Source: a virus. Taken from it: a stretch of DNA of 64,000 bases. The stretch covers positions 1 through 64,000 of the IMG/VR virus record IMGVR_UViG_3300025010_000028. One strand, 5' to 3'. Below the pieces are notes generated by a model that saw only the letters and a list, made by a program, of their open reading frames with translations, did not search any database and was not told the origin of the DNA. A program made the translations under genes and the position numbers. Positions 47,051 through 54,928 of the stretch are shown here, in pieces (positions within the stretch are counted from its first letter, which is position 1; each line of letters begins with the position of its first letter).

Positions 47051-48598
47051 ATGGTGGATTGTGTTACCGATACAAATTTCATAAGAGTGGATGAATGGGA
47101 GCCCGAAGAAGAAGATAAAATTATTAAATGTGATGGGAAATTAATAATAATCCCATTTGATAAAATTTTTAAAAAGGAAAGTACAAGTACATTAAATGTT
47201 TTTATTATTAAAAAAGAGTCATATGTGAATCAACTTAATAATACCAATAAAAAAAATGAAAATGGTATAATTATAAATGAAAAAGGTATAATTCATTATC
47301 TGAATTATTTTATTAAATTTTATGACATTAATAATGAATTATTAATGTCATATTTTAAACTTAAGTATTTCATTGATAATAAAAGTAGCCCTATTAAGAA
47401 ACCTAAAACCTTTATTAAGTTTTTATATGGTGTATTATTCACAGAAACAATGAAAGAAAAAATTACTAAAATGGTTGAAGATAATTACTATATAGATTTA
47501 ACAAGTAGTGATAAGAAGAAATATAGTGAATCATTAGAGATAACGAATGAACATGCTAAAATAATGATGATGATTTCAATGTCTATTAAGATAATGATTC
47601 CAGTAGTATTTCAATATATTAATGTAAATAATGTTAAGAAAGAAGTTGACTATATTTATAACTTTTATAAAGGTTTATTTGATTTATATGGTAAAGGTAT
47701 TAATATTTATAATAAGCTAATGGTAACTGTATCCGCTAAAATAAACAAAAATTTATCTAGTAATAAACCAATGTGGGAACAACAAGAAATATTTGGTGTT
47801 GATCCATTAATATATCTCAATAGTTTATTGAAGAAGAATATTATAACCGAAACTATGTTTAAATATGTCTTTAATAAAAATATTGTTAATTTCAATTCTT
47901 TTATACTAGAAAAACAATTATATTTTGTTATTAAAAAAAATTATAAGGTTAATTTAGTTGAATTAAGTGCAGATAAAAGTGGTGAGGATGGATTAAGTGG
48001 TTTAGATAAGTTTGAAATGAATTCTAATAAAATAGATGAATCATTGATAATATTATCTGAGGTAAATATTAAACGTACAATTAAAAACATCAAGAAAAAT
48101 ATTGGTGTTGATGTAACTAAAGATGAAATTACTTTTTATAAAAAATTTCATAAAGTAAATAAGTTTCAAGTACAATTAGTTCATTATTTTTATGCCAAAC
48201 ATTTTGGTGGTTACAGAGATTTAAATTTATTAACAAGAAAGCAATATATAACTCTTGTTATATTATTAAAAAGAAGGTTACAAATTCAGGGTGGTTTGTA
48301 TCTTCCTCAGATTATAAGTGGAAATATTGAGGGACGACTAAATACTCGTACTATTCAAAACACAAAATTTTTAAATAAATTAGAAGAAACCCCATTATAC
48401 CAATCATTAATACAAGATAAATATTCCACACTTCAAGAAGTTAAGAGATCAAATTTAATTCTAAATTTATTATCAACTATTTTAAATTCAACATTTACAA
48501 TTGTCGATTATGATCATCTTGATAAACTTGGAGAAAAACTTGAAATCAATCAAGATATTGTATCTGATGAATTCTTAAGTTTCTTAAATCAATTATAA
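47051..48598 (+). CDS. Hypothetical protein upstream of primase
   Basis: 515 aa, ATG after GGGGGTGGGATATTAATA. Helix-rich, with a polar N terminus (VDEWEPEEEDKIIKCDGK) and a C-terminal QIQGGLYLPQIISGNIEGRL segment. No helicase or nuclease motif. It lies 14 bases before the primase start, so a role in replication (for example primase partner or helicase loader) is likely but unproven. Confidence 0.55.
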   Translation: MVDCVTDTNFIRVDEWEPEEEDKIIKCDGKLIIIPFDKIFKKESTSTLNVFIIKKESYVNQLNNTNKKNENGIIINEKGIIHYLNYFIKFYDINNELLMSYFKLKYFIDNKSSPIKKPKTFIKFLYGVLFTETMKEKITKMVEDNYYIDLTSSDKKKYSESLEITNEHAKIMMMISMSIKIMIPVVFQYINVNNVKKEVDYIYNFYKGLFDLYGKGINIYNKLMVTVSAKINKNLSSNKPMWEQQEIFGVDPLIYLNSLLKKNIITETMFKYVFNKNIVNFNSFILEKQLYFVIKKNYKVNLVELSADKSGEDGLSGLDKFEMNSNKIDESLIILSEVNIKRTIKNIKKNIGVDVTKDEITFYKKFHKVNKFQVQLVHYFYAKHFGGYRDLNLLTRKQYITLVILLKRRLQIQGGLYLPQIISGNIEGRLNTRTIQNTKFLNKLEETPLYQSLIQDKYSTLQEVKRSNLILNLLSTILNSTFTIVDYDHLDKLGEKLEINQDIVSDEFLSFLNQL

Positions 48599-48612
48599 GA
48601 GGTTTTGATATT

Positions 48613-49665
48613 ATGGATAACTATTCTTTTAAACTAAGAATAAGAAATAAATTACTTAGTGTGCATTCATCTAAAAGTGTCAACGAATCACAGATAGTGA
48701 TTCGTTGTCCTTTTTGTGGTGATAGTGTAAAGAATAGCACAAGTGCTCACTTCTTTATAAAAATTGAATTGAAATTAAATACACCAATTATTTTTCATTG
48801 TTTTTTATGTGATATATCAGGAGTTATGACTCCATCCATACTAAGAACATTTAGAATTAATGATTTACAAATTAATAGTAAGTTATTATCTTATAATAAA
48901 GAAACCATAGGAAAAATTAATAAAAAATTGGGTATAAAAAATAATATCTTTGATTTTAAAATACCAATGTCATTACTAAAAGAATTAATAAAAGAAAAGA
49001 AATACTATATTGAAAATAGACTTGGTATTAATATAACTGAAGAAGAATTAATTGAATTAAAAGTAGTATTTAATTTTGGAGAGTTTCTTAGACATAATAA
49101 TATAAAAACTTTAACAACTAATAAGGAACAAGCTAGTATTCTACATAATAATTATGTAGGATTTTTATCAGCTAAAAACGAACATATTGTATTTAGAGAT
49201 ATAAGTGGAAAGTATAAAAGATATTTTAAGTATAGTATATATAAAAATTTAGATAATACTAGAAAATTTTATTCAATTCCTAATAGTATTGATTTATTAT
49301 TACCTAAAACTATTACTATCAATATAGCGGAAGGGGTATTTGATATTTTAGGTCTGTACTATAATATATTTGATAAAGAAAAAGAAAATACAATTTATAC
49401 AGCAGTATGCGGGTGTGGATTTACTAATGTATTAAAATTCTATATTCAATCGGGTATAATAGGGAATGTTGATATTAATATATTTTCAGATAAAGATAAA
49501 AAACCATGGTTTTATAAAAATCTATTTGAAGAATTAAATCCTTTTGTTAATAAGATAAAGCTATATTATAATAGTTTGGGAAAGGATTATGGTGTTAAAA
49601 AGAATGAAATTAATTTGATTAAAAGGACTAAGGATGTTTTAAAGTATATAAAAGGGGGAGTTTAA
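48613..49665 (+). CDS. DNA primase (zinc-binding and Toprim)
   Basis: 350 aa, ATG after AAGAGGTTTTGATATT. Zinc-binding ribbon RCPFCGDSVKNSTSAHF ... FHCFLCDISG near residues 30-75 (C-x2-C ... C-x2-C). Toprim motifs INIAEGVFDILGLYYN (Glu) and INIFSDKDKKPWFY (D-x-D) near 235 and 290. This is the T4 gp61/DnaG-type arrangement; it makes RNA primers at the fork. Length matches T4 gp61 (342 aa). Confidence 0.85.
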   Translation: MDNYSFKLRIRNKLLSVHSSKSVNESQIVIRCPFCGDSVKNSTSAHFFIKIELKLNTPIIFHCFLCDISGVMTPSILRTFRINDLQINSKLLSYNKETIGKINKKLGIKNNIFDFKIPMSLLKELIKEKKYYIENRLGINITEEELIELKVVFNFGEFLRHNNIKTLTTNKEQASILHNNYVGFLSAKNEHIVFRDISGKYKRYFKYSIYKNLDNTRKFYSIPNSIDLLLPKTITINIAEGVFDILGLYYNIFDKEKENTIYTAVCGCGFTNVLKFYIQSGIIGNVDINIFSDKDKKPWFYKNLFEELNPFVNKIKLYYNSLGKDYGVKKNEINLIKRTKDVLKYIKGGV

Positions 49666-49666
49666 G

Positions 49667-49936
49667 ATAAATACAACAAAAAAATATATTCCATTAATTG
49701 GATTTATGGATTTAGTTGAAGCCGTATTGTGTCGTAAAGAAATATTTTATAATGAAAATTTTAGTAAAAAAGATGAGTATATATCTGTAAATATACTAAG
49801 TTGTAGTAATCATGGTGTTAAATATACAATTAATAACAACTCTACAGAACAAGTAAATGAAATATATTATGCTGAATATTCCACAGGACGGGTGCTATTT
49901 TTTATACTAAAAGATACTACAAAGGTGGTTGAATAG
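49667..49936 (+). CDS. Small hypothetical protein, possible AUA start
   Basis: The only AUG (49706) has no ribosome binding site. The frame is open upstream to an ATA at 49667, six bases after AAAGGGGGAG, giving about 89 aa (INTTKKYIPLIGFMDLVEAV). Either a rare AUA/AUU-type start is used or the real start is 49706. Beta-rich with a polar tail; function unknown. Confidence 0.5.
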   Translation: MNTTKKYIPLIGFMDLVEAVLCRKEIFYNENFSKKDEYISVNILSCSNHGVKYTINNNSTEQVNEIYYAEYSTGRVLFFILKDTTKVVE

Positions 49937-49939
49937 TAT

Positions 49940-50516
49940 ATGTCGTTCTATAAAAATTGTATTCAAGTTTGTAAAAAAGAATTTAAATTCAAATACGGTA
50001 GAGTTAAGATTCAATTAATTAAATCTGAATATAATTCCGTACCAGAAGACCTTTTAGACCAATTTGCTTTTGTTGAATTAAACGAAAATTATTCAGACAA
50101 AAACAAAAAAAGATTTATTGCTGAAATAAATATTAGACATGAAGAATGTGAAAGCTTTTATAAAGAATATCCTGAATTCTATAAATCAACTAATGAAAGA
50201 TTTGGTAATTTTTTAAAATATACTGCTGGATTAGAATTAAATTCAGAAACGAATTTTCTCATGTTGCTATTACATGAATATAGGCATATTGCTCAATTAA
50301 ATGAATTATATAAATATAATCAAGATATTAACTAGTTTTTATTTTGATAATATAATTAAGAATACTGTATGTATTATGTTTAAATTATCAGAACTTGATA
50401 AATATGAACCTATACGTATAGCACATAATTTCGATGTTAGTGAATTATATGCTGATAAATTCGCTTTAGAACATTTTGTATTTATTTGGAATAAAATTAA
50501 GAAATATAATCTATAA
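49940..50516 (+). pseudogene. Metallopeptidase-like gene with frameshift
   Basis: The first frame (ATG 49940) ends at 50335 after LLLHEYRHIAQLNELYKYNQ, a HExxH zinc site at residue 115. A second frame, +1, then reads KILTSFYF and later SELYADKFALEHFVF, where the downstream Glu in an E-x-x-A-D-x-F-A context is the expected third ligand. The shift lies at about 50310-50335. A single-base error, a recent mutation or recoding could explain it. Joined length would be about 185 aa. Confidence 0.6.
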
Positions 50517-50541
50517 AAAAATAATGGGGGGTCTTTTATAC

Positions 50542-50847
50542 ATGCTTTTTAATTCTTTTTATAATGATAAGGCAATATTATTAATGGACTGGTATTTTGA
50601 ATTATGTCAAAAGAATATTGATATAACTAAACTAATTAGAATTTATAGAGCTGCTTGTAAAATGGAATATAACTACCGTATTTATAAATACGGTAGCGTA
50701 GATGTTAATTTTTTAAATTTTAAACCTTTAGATATAGAACTTATTCAGTTGAATTATTTGAATAAACTAGTTAATGAGGGGGTGTTTGATTATACAAATA
50801 TTTATCTAGGAATGGAACTTTTTCTATTTCTAGTAAAAATGAAATAA
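50542..50847 (+). CDS. Small hypothetical protein
   Basis: 101 aa from ATG 50542 after GGGGGGTCTTTTATAC. Helical N terminus (DKAILLMDWYFELCQKN), then Tyr-rich. Its 3' end overlaps the next frame by about 20 bases. No family recognised. Confidence 0.5.
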   Translation: MLFNSFYNDKAILLMDWYFELCQKNIDITKLIRIYRAACKMEYNYRIYKYGSVDVNFLNFKPLDIELIQLNYLNKLVNEGVFDYTNIYLGMELFLFLVKMK

Positions 50848-51098
50848 TTAATTATCTTAAAACATTGGAATCTTTAATTAATAAAGCTAGGAATGAAAAG
50901 TTATTACTTTATGATGAATTTTTTAAAATTTGGTTCACACCCAATGGAATAATAGATTATTATAACAATATTGAATATATTATGTGTAAAACAAAATGGG
51001 AGTTACGTGGTCATAACGATATTCTTAACTCTTTATATGAAAAAAAAGAAATAATACAATTAAAGATAAATGAAATTGAAAATTATGTAAAAAATTAA
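50826..51098 (+). CDS. Small protein, paralogue of 51145-51429, possible AUU start
   Basis: 90 aa if read from ATT 50826; the first canonical start, TTG 50865, lacks a ribosome binding site. Aligned with the next gene, the ATT falls exactly at its Met1, and NYLKTLESLINKA matches AILESLEPMFKEA. Shared core: W/F-F-T-P-x-G/E, then W-x-L-R-x-x-x-D, then a helix to the C terminus. Function unknown. Confidence 0.5.
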   Translation: MSSKNEIINYLKTLESLINKARNEKLLLYDEFFKIWFTPNGIIDYYNNIEYIMCKTKWELRGHNDILNSLYEKKEIIQLKINEIENYVKN

Positions 51099-51144
51099 AT
51101 ATATATTATTAAAGTAATGGATAATAAATTTTAGGGGTGATAAA

Positions 51145-51429
51145 ATGTTTAATTCAACAAATACTAATGCTATTTTAGAATCATTAGAGCCTATGTTTAA
51201 AGAGGCTGATGAAAAAAGGTTATGGTTTTATTTGGAACGTGAGGGTTCATGGTTCACTCCTGATGAATTAAGAAAGTGTCATATAGAAGAAAGATTTATT
51301 TGGGGTCCACCTAATTGGATACTGAGGGACCCTATGGACGAAGTTAAGTTGTTAGAGTGCAGGAAAAGGAATATTGAAAATCAGCTTGAAACATTTAAAA
51401 TAAGAATTCAAAAATCCTATAAAAAATAA
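51145..51429 (+). CDS. Small protein, paralogue of 50826-51098
   Basis: 94 aa, ATG after TAGGGGTGATAAA. Contains GSWFTPDELRKCHIEERFIW and PPNWILRDPMDEVKLLECRK, followed by a C-terminal helix. Tandem paralogue of the preceding gene. No known domain. Confidence 0.6.
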   Translation: MFNSTNTNAILESLEPMFKEADEKRLWFYLEREGSWFTPDELRKCHIEERFIWGPPNWILRDPMDEVKLLECRKRNIENQLETFKIRIQKSYKK

Positions 51430-51442
51430 TTTGGAGTGATTT

Positions 51443-51709
51443 ATTTATGACTCAGGTATTTGTATTTCAGACTATGGTAGTCCTGTTGAATCAGGATTCT
51501 TTAGGAAATGCATTGAAGATGAGGTAGGATCACGTAAATTCCTTGGACCATATCCTTTACATGAAGTTGAAACACTTCTTATGAGTAAAGGTATTAAACC
51601 AGATACTAATAGAATTAAATTTTCTGGTCTTAAAAATATGCGAGTTCATCACCCTGTTGATGATGCCTTTGTGTCAGCCCATTGTTGGCTAAAAGCTATG
51701 AATATGTAA
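51443..51709 (+). CDS. 3'-5' exonuclease (DexA/DnaQ-like), C-terminal half only
   Basis: The open frame begins at ATT 51443, six bases after GGAG, and reads YDSGICISDYGSPVESGFF, PLHEVETLLMSKGIKPDTNR and VHHPVDDAFVSAHCWLKAM. The last is an ExoIII motif (H-x-x-x-D) of DEDDh exonucleases, and SDYGS matches the conserved motif II Asp region. The N-terminal ExoI motif (DxE) is absent here and in the preceding gene. ATG 51447 is in the wrong frame. Either the gene is truncated, or it is a split enzyme whose partner is elsewhere. Confidence 0.6.
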   Translation: MYDSGICISDYGSPVESGFFRKCIEDEVGSRKFLGPYPLHEVETLLMSKGIKPDTNRIKFSGLKNMRVHHPVDDAFVSAHCWLKAMNM

Positions 51710-51715
51710 AAAATA

Positions 51716-51752
51716 AAAATAAACCCATAAATCTTTATATGGGTTTATTTTT
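51716..51752 (+). terminator. Terminator after exonuclease fragment
   Basis: Inverted repeat AATAAACCCATA / TATGGGTTTATT followed by a T run; the TTTCTATGTTCCA box starts within this run. Confidence 0.85.
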
Positions 51753-51765
51753 TTTCTATGTTCCA
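51753..51765 (+). promoter_or_regulatory. Conserved box TTTCTATGTTCCA before 51795-53004
   Basis: Plus-strand copy of the 13-mer, right behind a terminator and 30 bases before the ATG at 51795; AT-rich ACATTATAATAATTAG follows. Placement between terminator and gene start supports a promoter. Confidence 0.55.
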
Positions 51766-51794
51766 AGACATTTTAACATTATAATAATTAGAAT

Positions 51795-53004
51795 GAATGG
51801 AGATGATTTAATTTTGGGTTATTTAATAGATGATAAAACTTTTATTAATGAGAATATTTTTAAATACGAAGAAAGAATGAATTCACAATATTCTAGATTT
51901 TTAGATAAAAATCCAACATTTGTTACATATTATAATATTGATAATATTAATAGTATTACAGATAGTGGATTTGAAAATATTGAAGATTTATTAGGAGAAA
52001 ATTCTCCGTTAAAGTTTAAAAAGATAAATGATTTTCCTGTATATGGTTTAGAATCTATAATGTTAGAATTAAGTGAAGAAGAAGAGGGTTTAACAACTAA
52101 TTTTGATAGTGAACTTATTATCTTACCTAATACACTTAAACCTTTACCGAATGATTTCTTTACTATATCATATCTAGATAAGAACTATTTATTCATGGTA
52201 ACAGATGTTAAATATGATACAATAAAAAGTAATAATTATTATAAAATTTCTTTTACATTAAAAGCCGCATATGGTGAATTGATTAATGATTTAGAAAATC
52301 AGATAAATGAAATATATAATTGTATATTAAGAAATATTGGTACACAAGAAAAATGTTTAATTCGAGAAGATGATTACTATAAGATACTTAAATTAAATGA
52401 AATCTATAGATATATAGCTGATAAATATAAAATATTTTTTTTTAATAAAAAATATAATTGTTTTATGTATAATAATGAACTTGGTAGTAAATTTTATGAT
52501 AAGTATTTAAATTATTTTATTAATAACAATATTTTATTTAATGAAAAATATAATTATAATACAATTTGTTTAGTTAATGAGGATGATAGTCCAACTTTTA
52601 TAGTAGAATATGAGAAATCGGTTTATAGATTTTTAGAGAAAAATAAAAAGAATTTACCTACAAGTATTAAATATAGTAATACAATTATTCAAAATTATGA
52701 TTCTATATTTTTTTATTATTTAGATAATGTTAATTCTATAGCATTTAGTAATGAGGGTATCGAATATATAGAGGATATTGTGTTATCTGCTATATTAACA
52801 GATATTAAATTAAATGATGAATTTATTATTGAAAATTTAATGGTGGATTATTTTAATAAACATATTAATTCTGTATATAATATAAATTTAGAACAATTAG
52901 AAGAATATGAATTTATAGAATATACATTTAATTCATATATTAAAATTCCTATATTATTATTTATTCTTCGATATTATTATAATAAATTTGTTTCTAATAA
53001 CTAA
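51795..53004 (+). CDS. Putative virion structural protein
   Basis: 402 aa from ATG 51795, which lacks a good ribosome binding site; an in-frame ATT 51813 after GGAG is an alternative. Central part ELIILPNTLKPLPNDFFTIS and YLFMVTDVKYDTIKSNNYY, then KISFTLKAAYGEL, resembles adaptor-type domains of myovirus tail/baseplate proteins. The C-terminal half is Tyr/Asn-rich helices. Assignment is by style only. Confidence 0.55.
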
Positions 53005-53050
53005 TTTTCATCTAAACAATTTAATAAAAAGATTGGAGGTTTGATATATT

Positions 53051-53302
53051 ATGTTATCTGGTCTAAAAAAGACTATTCGTAAAAGTGAACAAGAAACATT
53101 TGTATTTGAAGCCATGAGTACAAATGGGGATAACGATGATATTCGTGATGCAATTTTAGATGATACTGGTATATTAATTGATGACGAGGATATTGAAATT
53201 AAGAAACTTGCCGAGGATATTCCAGAGTTTGATGAAGAAAAAGACATGGAAGAGAAATTAAAACATATTAAAGAAAGTTTTATTCCGGAAACTAATTATT
53301 AA
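53051..53302 (+). CDS. Small acidic protein
   Basis: 83 aa, ATG after TTGGAGGTTTGATATATT. First 15 residues basic (SGLKKTIRKSEQ), then acidic (DDIRDAILDDTGILIDDED). Possibly a small scaffold or head protein; no family recognised. Confidence 0.5.
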   Translation: MLSGLKKTIRKSEQETFVFEAMSTNGDNDDIRDAILDDTGILIDDEDIEIKKLAEDIPEFDEEKDMEEKLKHIKESFIPETNY

Positions 53303-53316
53303 GGGGGGTTATTAAA

Positions 53317-53685
53317 ATGGTGCAAACTAAAATTATTAAAATTCTCAGTATAACACCTATTGCAGCAAAAGGTGGTGTGTATGGTCCAATTTTAACACCA
53401 TATACCGAAAAGACTAATATTATTTTTTCTATGATTACACAGGGGCTTAAAGTTGTTGAGGTACTTAAAGATGGTACTGAATTAAAGTTAACGGCTATTA
53501 ATTTTGATAAAGAAAATAATAAAGAAGAGATTATTCTTTATCAAGAACCCGTAAATACTATACCCGAACCTATTCCTGTTGAAATTCCTAAACAAGAACC
53601 AATTGTAGTTGACAGTGTGGTTGAAGAATTTACAACTATGTCTGTAAAGAAGAAAATCATACCGGATGTTATTGAAAAAAAATAA
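53317..53685 (+). CDS. Small hypothetical protein with Pro/Glu linker
   Basis: 122 aa, ATG after AAGGGGGGTTATTAAA. The N-terminal 75 residues form a beta domain (TPIAAKGGVYGPILTPYTEK) related in style to phage virion accessory proteins. Then a PEPIPVEIPKQEP linker and basic C terminus. Ends at a strong terminator. Confidence 0.5.
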   Translation: MVQTKIIKILSITPIAAKGGVYGPILTPYTEKTNIIFSMITQGLKVVEVLKDGTELKLTAINFDKENNKEEIILYQEPVNTIPEPIPVEIPKQEPIVVDSVVEEFTTMSVKKKIIPDVIEKK

Positions 53686-53688
53686 AAA

Positions 53689-53726
53689 AATAAAGCTCTG
53701 TGGATTATTACACAGAGCTTTATTTT
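53689..53726 (+). terminator. Terminator closing the replication-side operon
   Basis: Inverted repeat AATAAAGCTCTGTG / CACAGAGCTTTATT followed by TTTATTTTAT, four bases after the stop. Confidence 0.85.
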
Positions 53727-53840
53727 TATTTTATGAAAGTAAATTCACCATTTTATCACTATTTAAACAGTAACATATTTAATTATAAAATAGTAGATAT
53801 TTTCACACTATCTAAATATATTGTAACAAATAGGCAGCAA

Positions 53841-53942
53841 CTAGTCTTCATCGTATTCTAAACCGATAGTGTCCCCATCCATCATAGATTGCCTACATAC
53901 ACATGTGTCTATGGGGAATTTATGGGCGAATTTTAAATAAAG
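53841..53942 (-). pseudogene. Orphan C-terminal coding fragment
   Basis: Reads LYLKFAHKFPIDTCVCRQS then MMDGDTIGLEYDED and stop. The frame is closed upstream and there is no start. Composition is unlike intergenic AT-rich noise (G/C-richer, no biased codons). Either the last exon of a spliced gene or a remnant; no group I 3' end consensus (CTATGTG) is seen directly upstream. Confidence 0.4.
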
Positions 53943-54213
53943 CTATATAAAAATAATATTTTTTAAACTCGCAAATAATTAGAGGTTATCCCATATACAT
54001 CTTTATGTGTATATAGGCATCCCTCCCTTCTATATGTTATTTTACTGATAGAAGATATAAATTATTTGGTTTAAAAAATATTATCGGTATCGTTGATAAA
54101 TATGATTTATGTTTGTAAATCTTATAATATCAATTTTCTGATCACCCCATTTCTTTTTATTATTAGGAAACGGGTCTTTAAAAGGTATAATAGCGATTAA
54201 GGTTCATACAAAA

Positions 54214-54245
54214 AATAAAGGCGAATTATTACACCTTTATTTTTT
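54214..54245. terminator. Bidirectional terminator-like hairpin
   Basis: Inverted repeat AAATAAAGG / CCTTTATTT with flanking A and T tracts, giving U runs on either strand. Confidence 0.6.
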
Positions 54246-54402
54246 TAATAAACTTTATTAATATAACAGTTAGTAAAAGATTCTTAGATTTTATCTTCAC
54301 TAGATAATACTTCGGTAGTCTTATTAATTTTACCCAATACCATAACAATATATCATTATAAATCCCCCTTAAAAATATATTTTTTTTATTTATTATTACT
54401 AA

Positions 54403-54419
54403 AATAATATATATCTATT
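54403..54419 (-). promoter_or_regulatory. Promoter-like 17-mer AATAGATATATATTATT
   Basis: Identical to the 17-mer at 24955-24971, 40-50 bases upstream of a GGGGGATTTATA ribosome binding site (54367-54356, minus strand) that now leads only into an 8-codon frame. Confidence 0.4.
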
Positions 54420-54476
54420 ATTGTTAATTATACGAAAAAAAATATGTGAATAAATCACATAAATTTTAATATTTAT

Positions 54477-54690
54477 CTAAAACATTTTAACTCTTCCATT
54501 ACGTCTATATGAGAAATGTTTGCCGGTGTAAATACAGTGATTTATTATTTTCATATATGCTGGTATATATGGTTTATTATTAAATTTAATAATAAAATCA
54601 TTTAAAACAGTTATTTCATCCAATCTTCATCAATATTCTTTATTTTTTTTATTAATTATGTGTTCAATTTTTTCTTTAGTTATTTTTTAC
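54477..54690 (-). pseudogene. Decayed small gene
   Basis: The 3' part (54477-54623) is open and reads DEITVLNDFIIKFNNKPYIP, then AYMKIINHCIYTGKHF and SYRRNGRVKMF. An upstream part in another frame reads ITKEKIEHIINKKNKEY and stops. The two were probably one small gene; a frameshift near the KNKEY end separates them. Confidence 0.4.
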
Positions 54691-54722
54691 TCTTATTATC
54701 TACCCCATAGGTATAATATATA

Positions 54723-54763
54723 AATAAGATATAGATAGAATATTAGTTTCTATCTATATCTTA
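54723..54763 (-). terminator. Terminator after beta-prime N
   Basis: Inverted repeat ATAAGATATAGATAGAA / TTCTATCTATATCTTAT immediately past the beta-prime exon 3 stop on the minus strand. Confidence 0.75.
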
Positions 54764-54766
54764 TAT

Positions 54767-54928
54767 TTATTTATTAAACTTTGTTAACATAAATAAAGTA
54801 TGAGCACCTTCATTTGTTGTCTTTCTCATATTTTGTCCATAGATATTAAGAATATGACCCTTTGATTTCATAATTCTTTCTGCCTCAAGATTAGCTTCTT
54901 GTGAAAATAATACCTTTAATGATACTTG
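54767..54928 (-). CDS. RNA polymerase beta-prime, N-terminal half, exon 3
   Basis: 53 codons plus stop: QVSLKVLFSQEANLEAERIM and KSKGHILNIYGQNMRK. It matches bacterial beta-prime right after NADFDGD ([20 protein letters not shown]). The spliced N-terminal half is 524 aa and ends with TLFMLTKFNK. The later part of beta-prime is in the gene at 35066-39619. Confidence 0.85.
   Translation of the reverse strand, partial: QVSLKVLFSQEANLEAERIMKSKGHILNIYGQNMRKTTNEGAHTLFMLTKFNK

Larger units (their letters stand above)
53727..54722. other. About 1 kb without an intact gene
   Basis: Between the plus-strand operon and the minus-strand beta-prime gene. It holds a 33-codon C-terminal fragment (53841-53942, minus), an A/T-flanked hairpin at 54214-54245, a promoter-like 17-mer (54403-54419, minus), a possible 19-aa frame MVLGKINKTTEVLSSEDKI (54284-54343, minus) and a decayed small gene (54477-54690, minus). 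The interval looks like a graveyard of broken genes. Confidence 0.55.

Noticed and set aside
39619-54767. Trans-splicing between the two beta-prime halves
   Set aside because: The N half ends with a stop and terminator and the C half begins with its own ribosome binding site. A two-chain beta-prime is already known in phiKZ-type phages.
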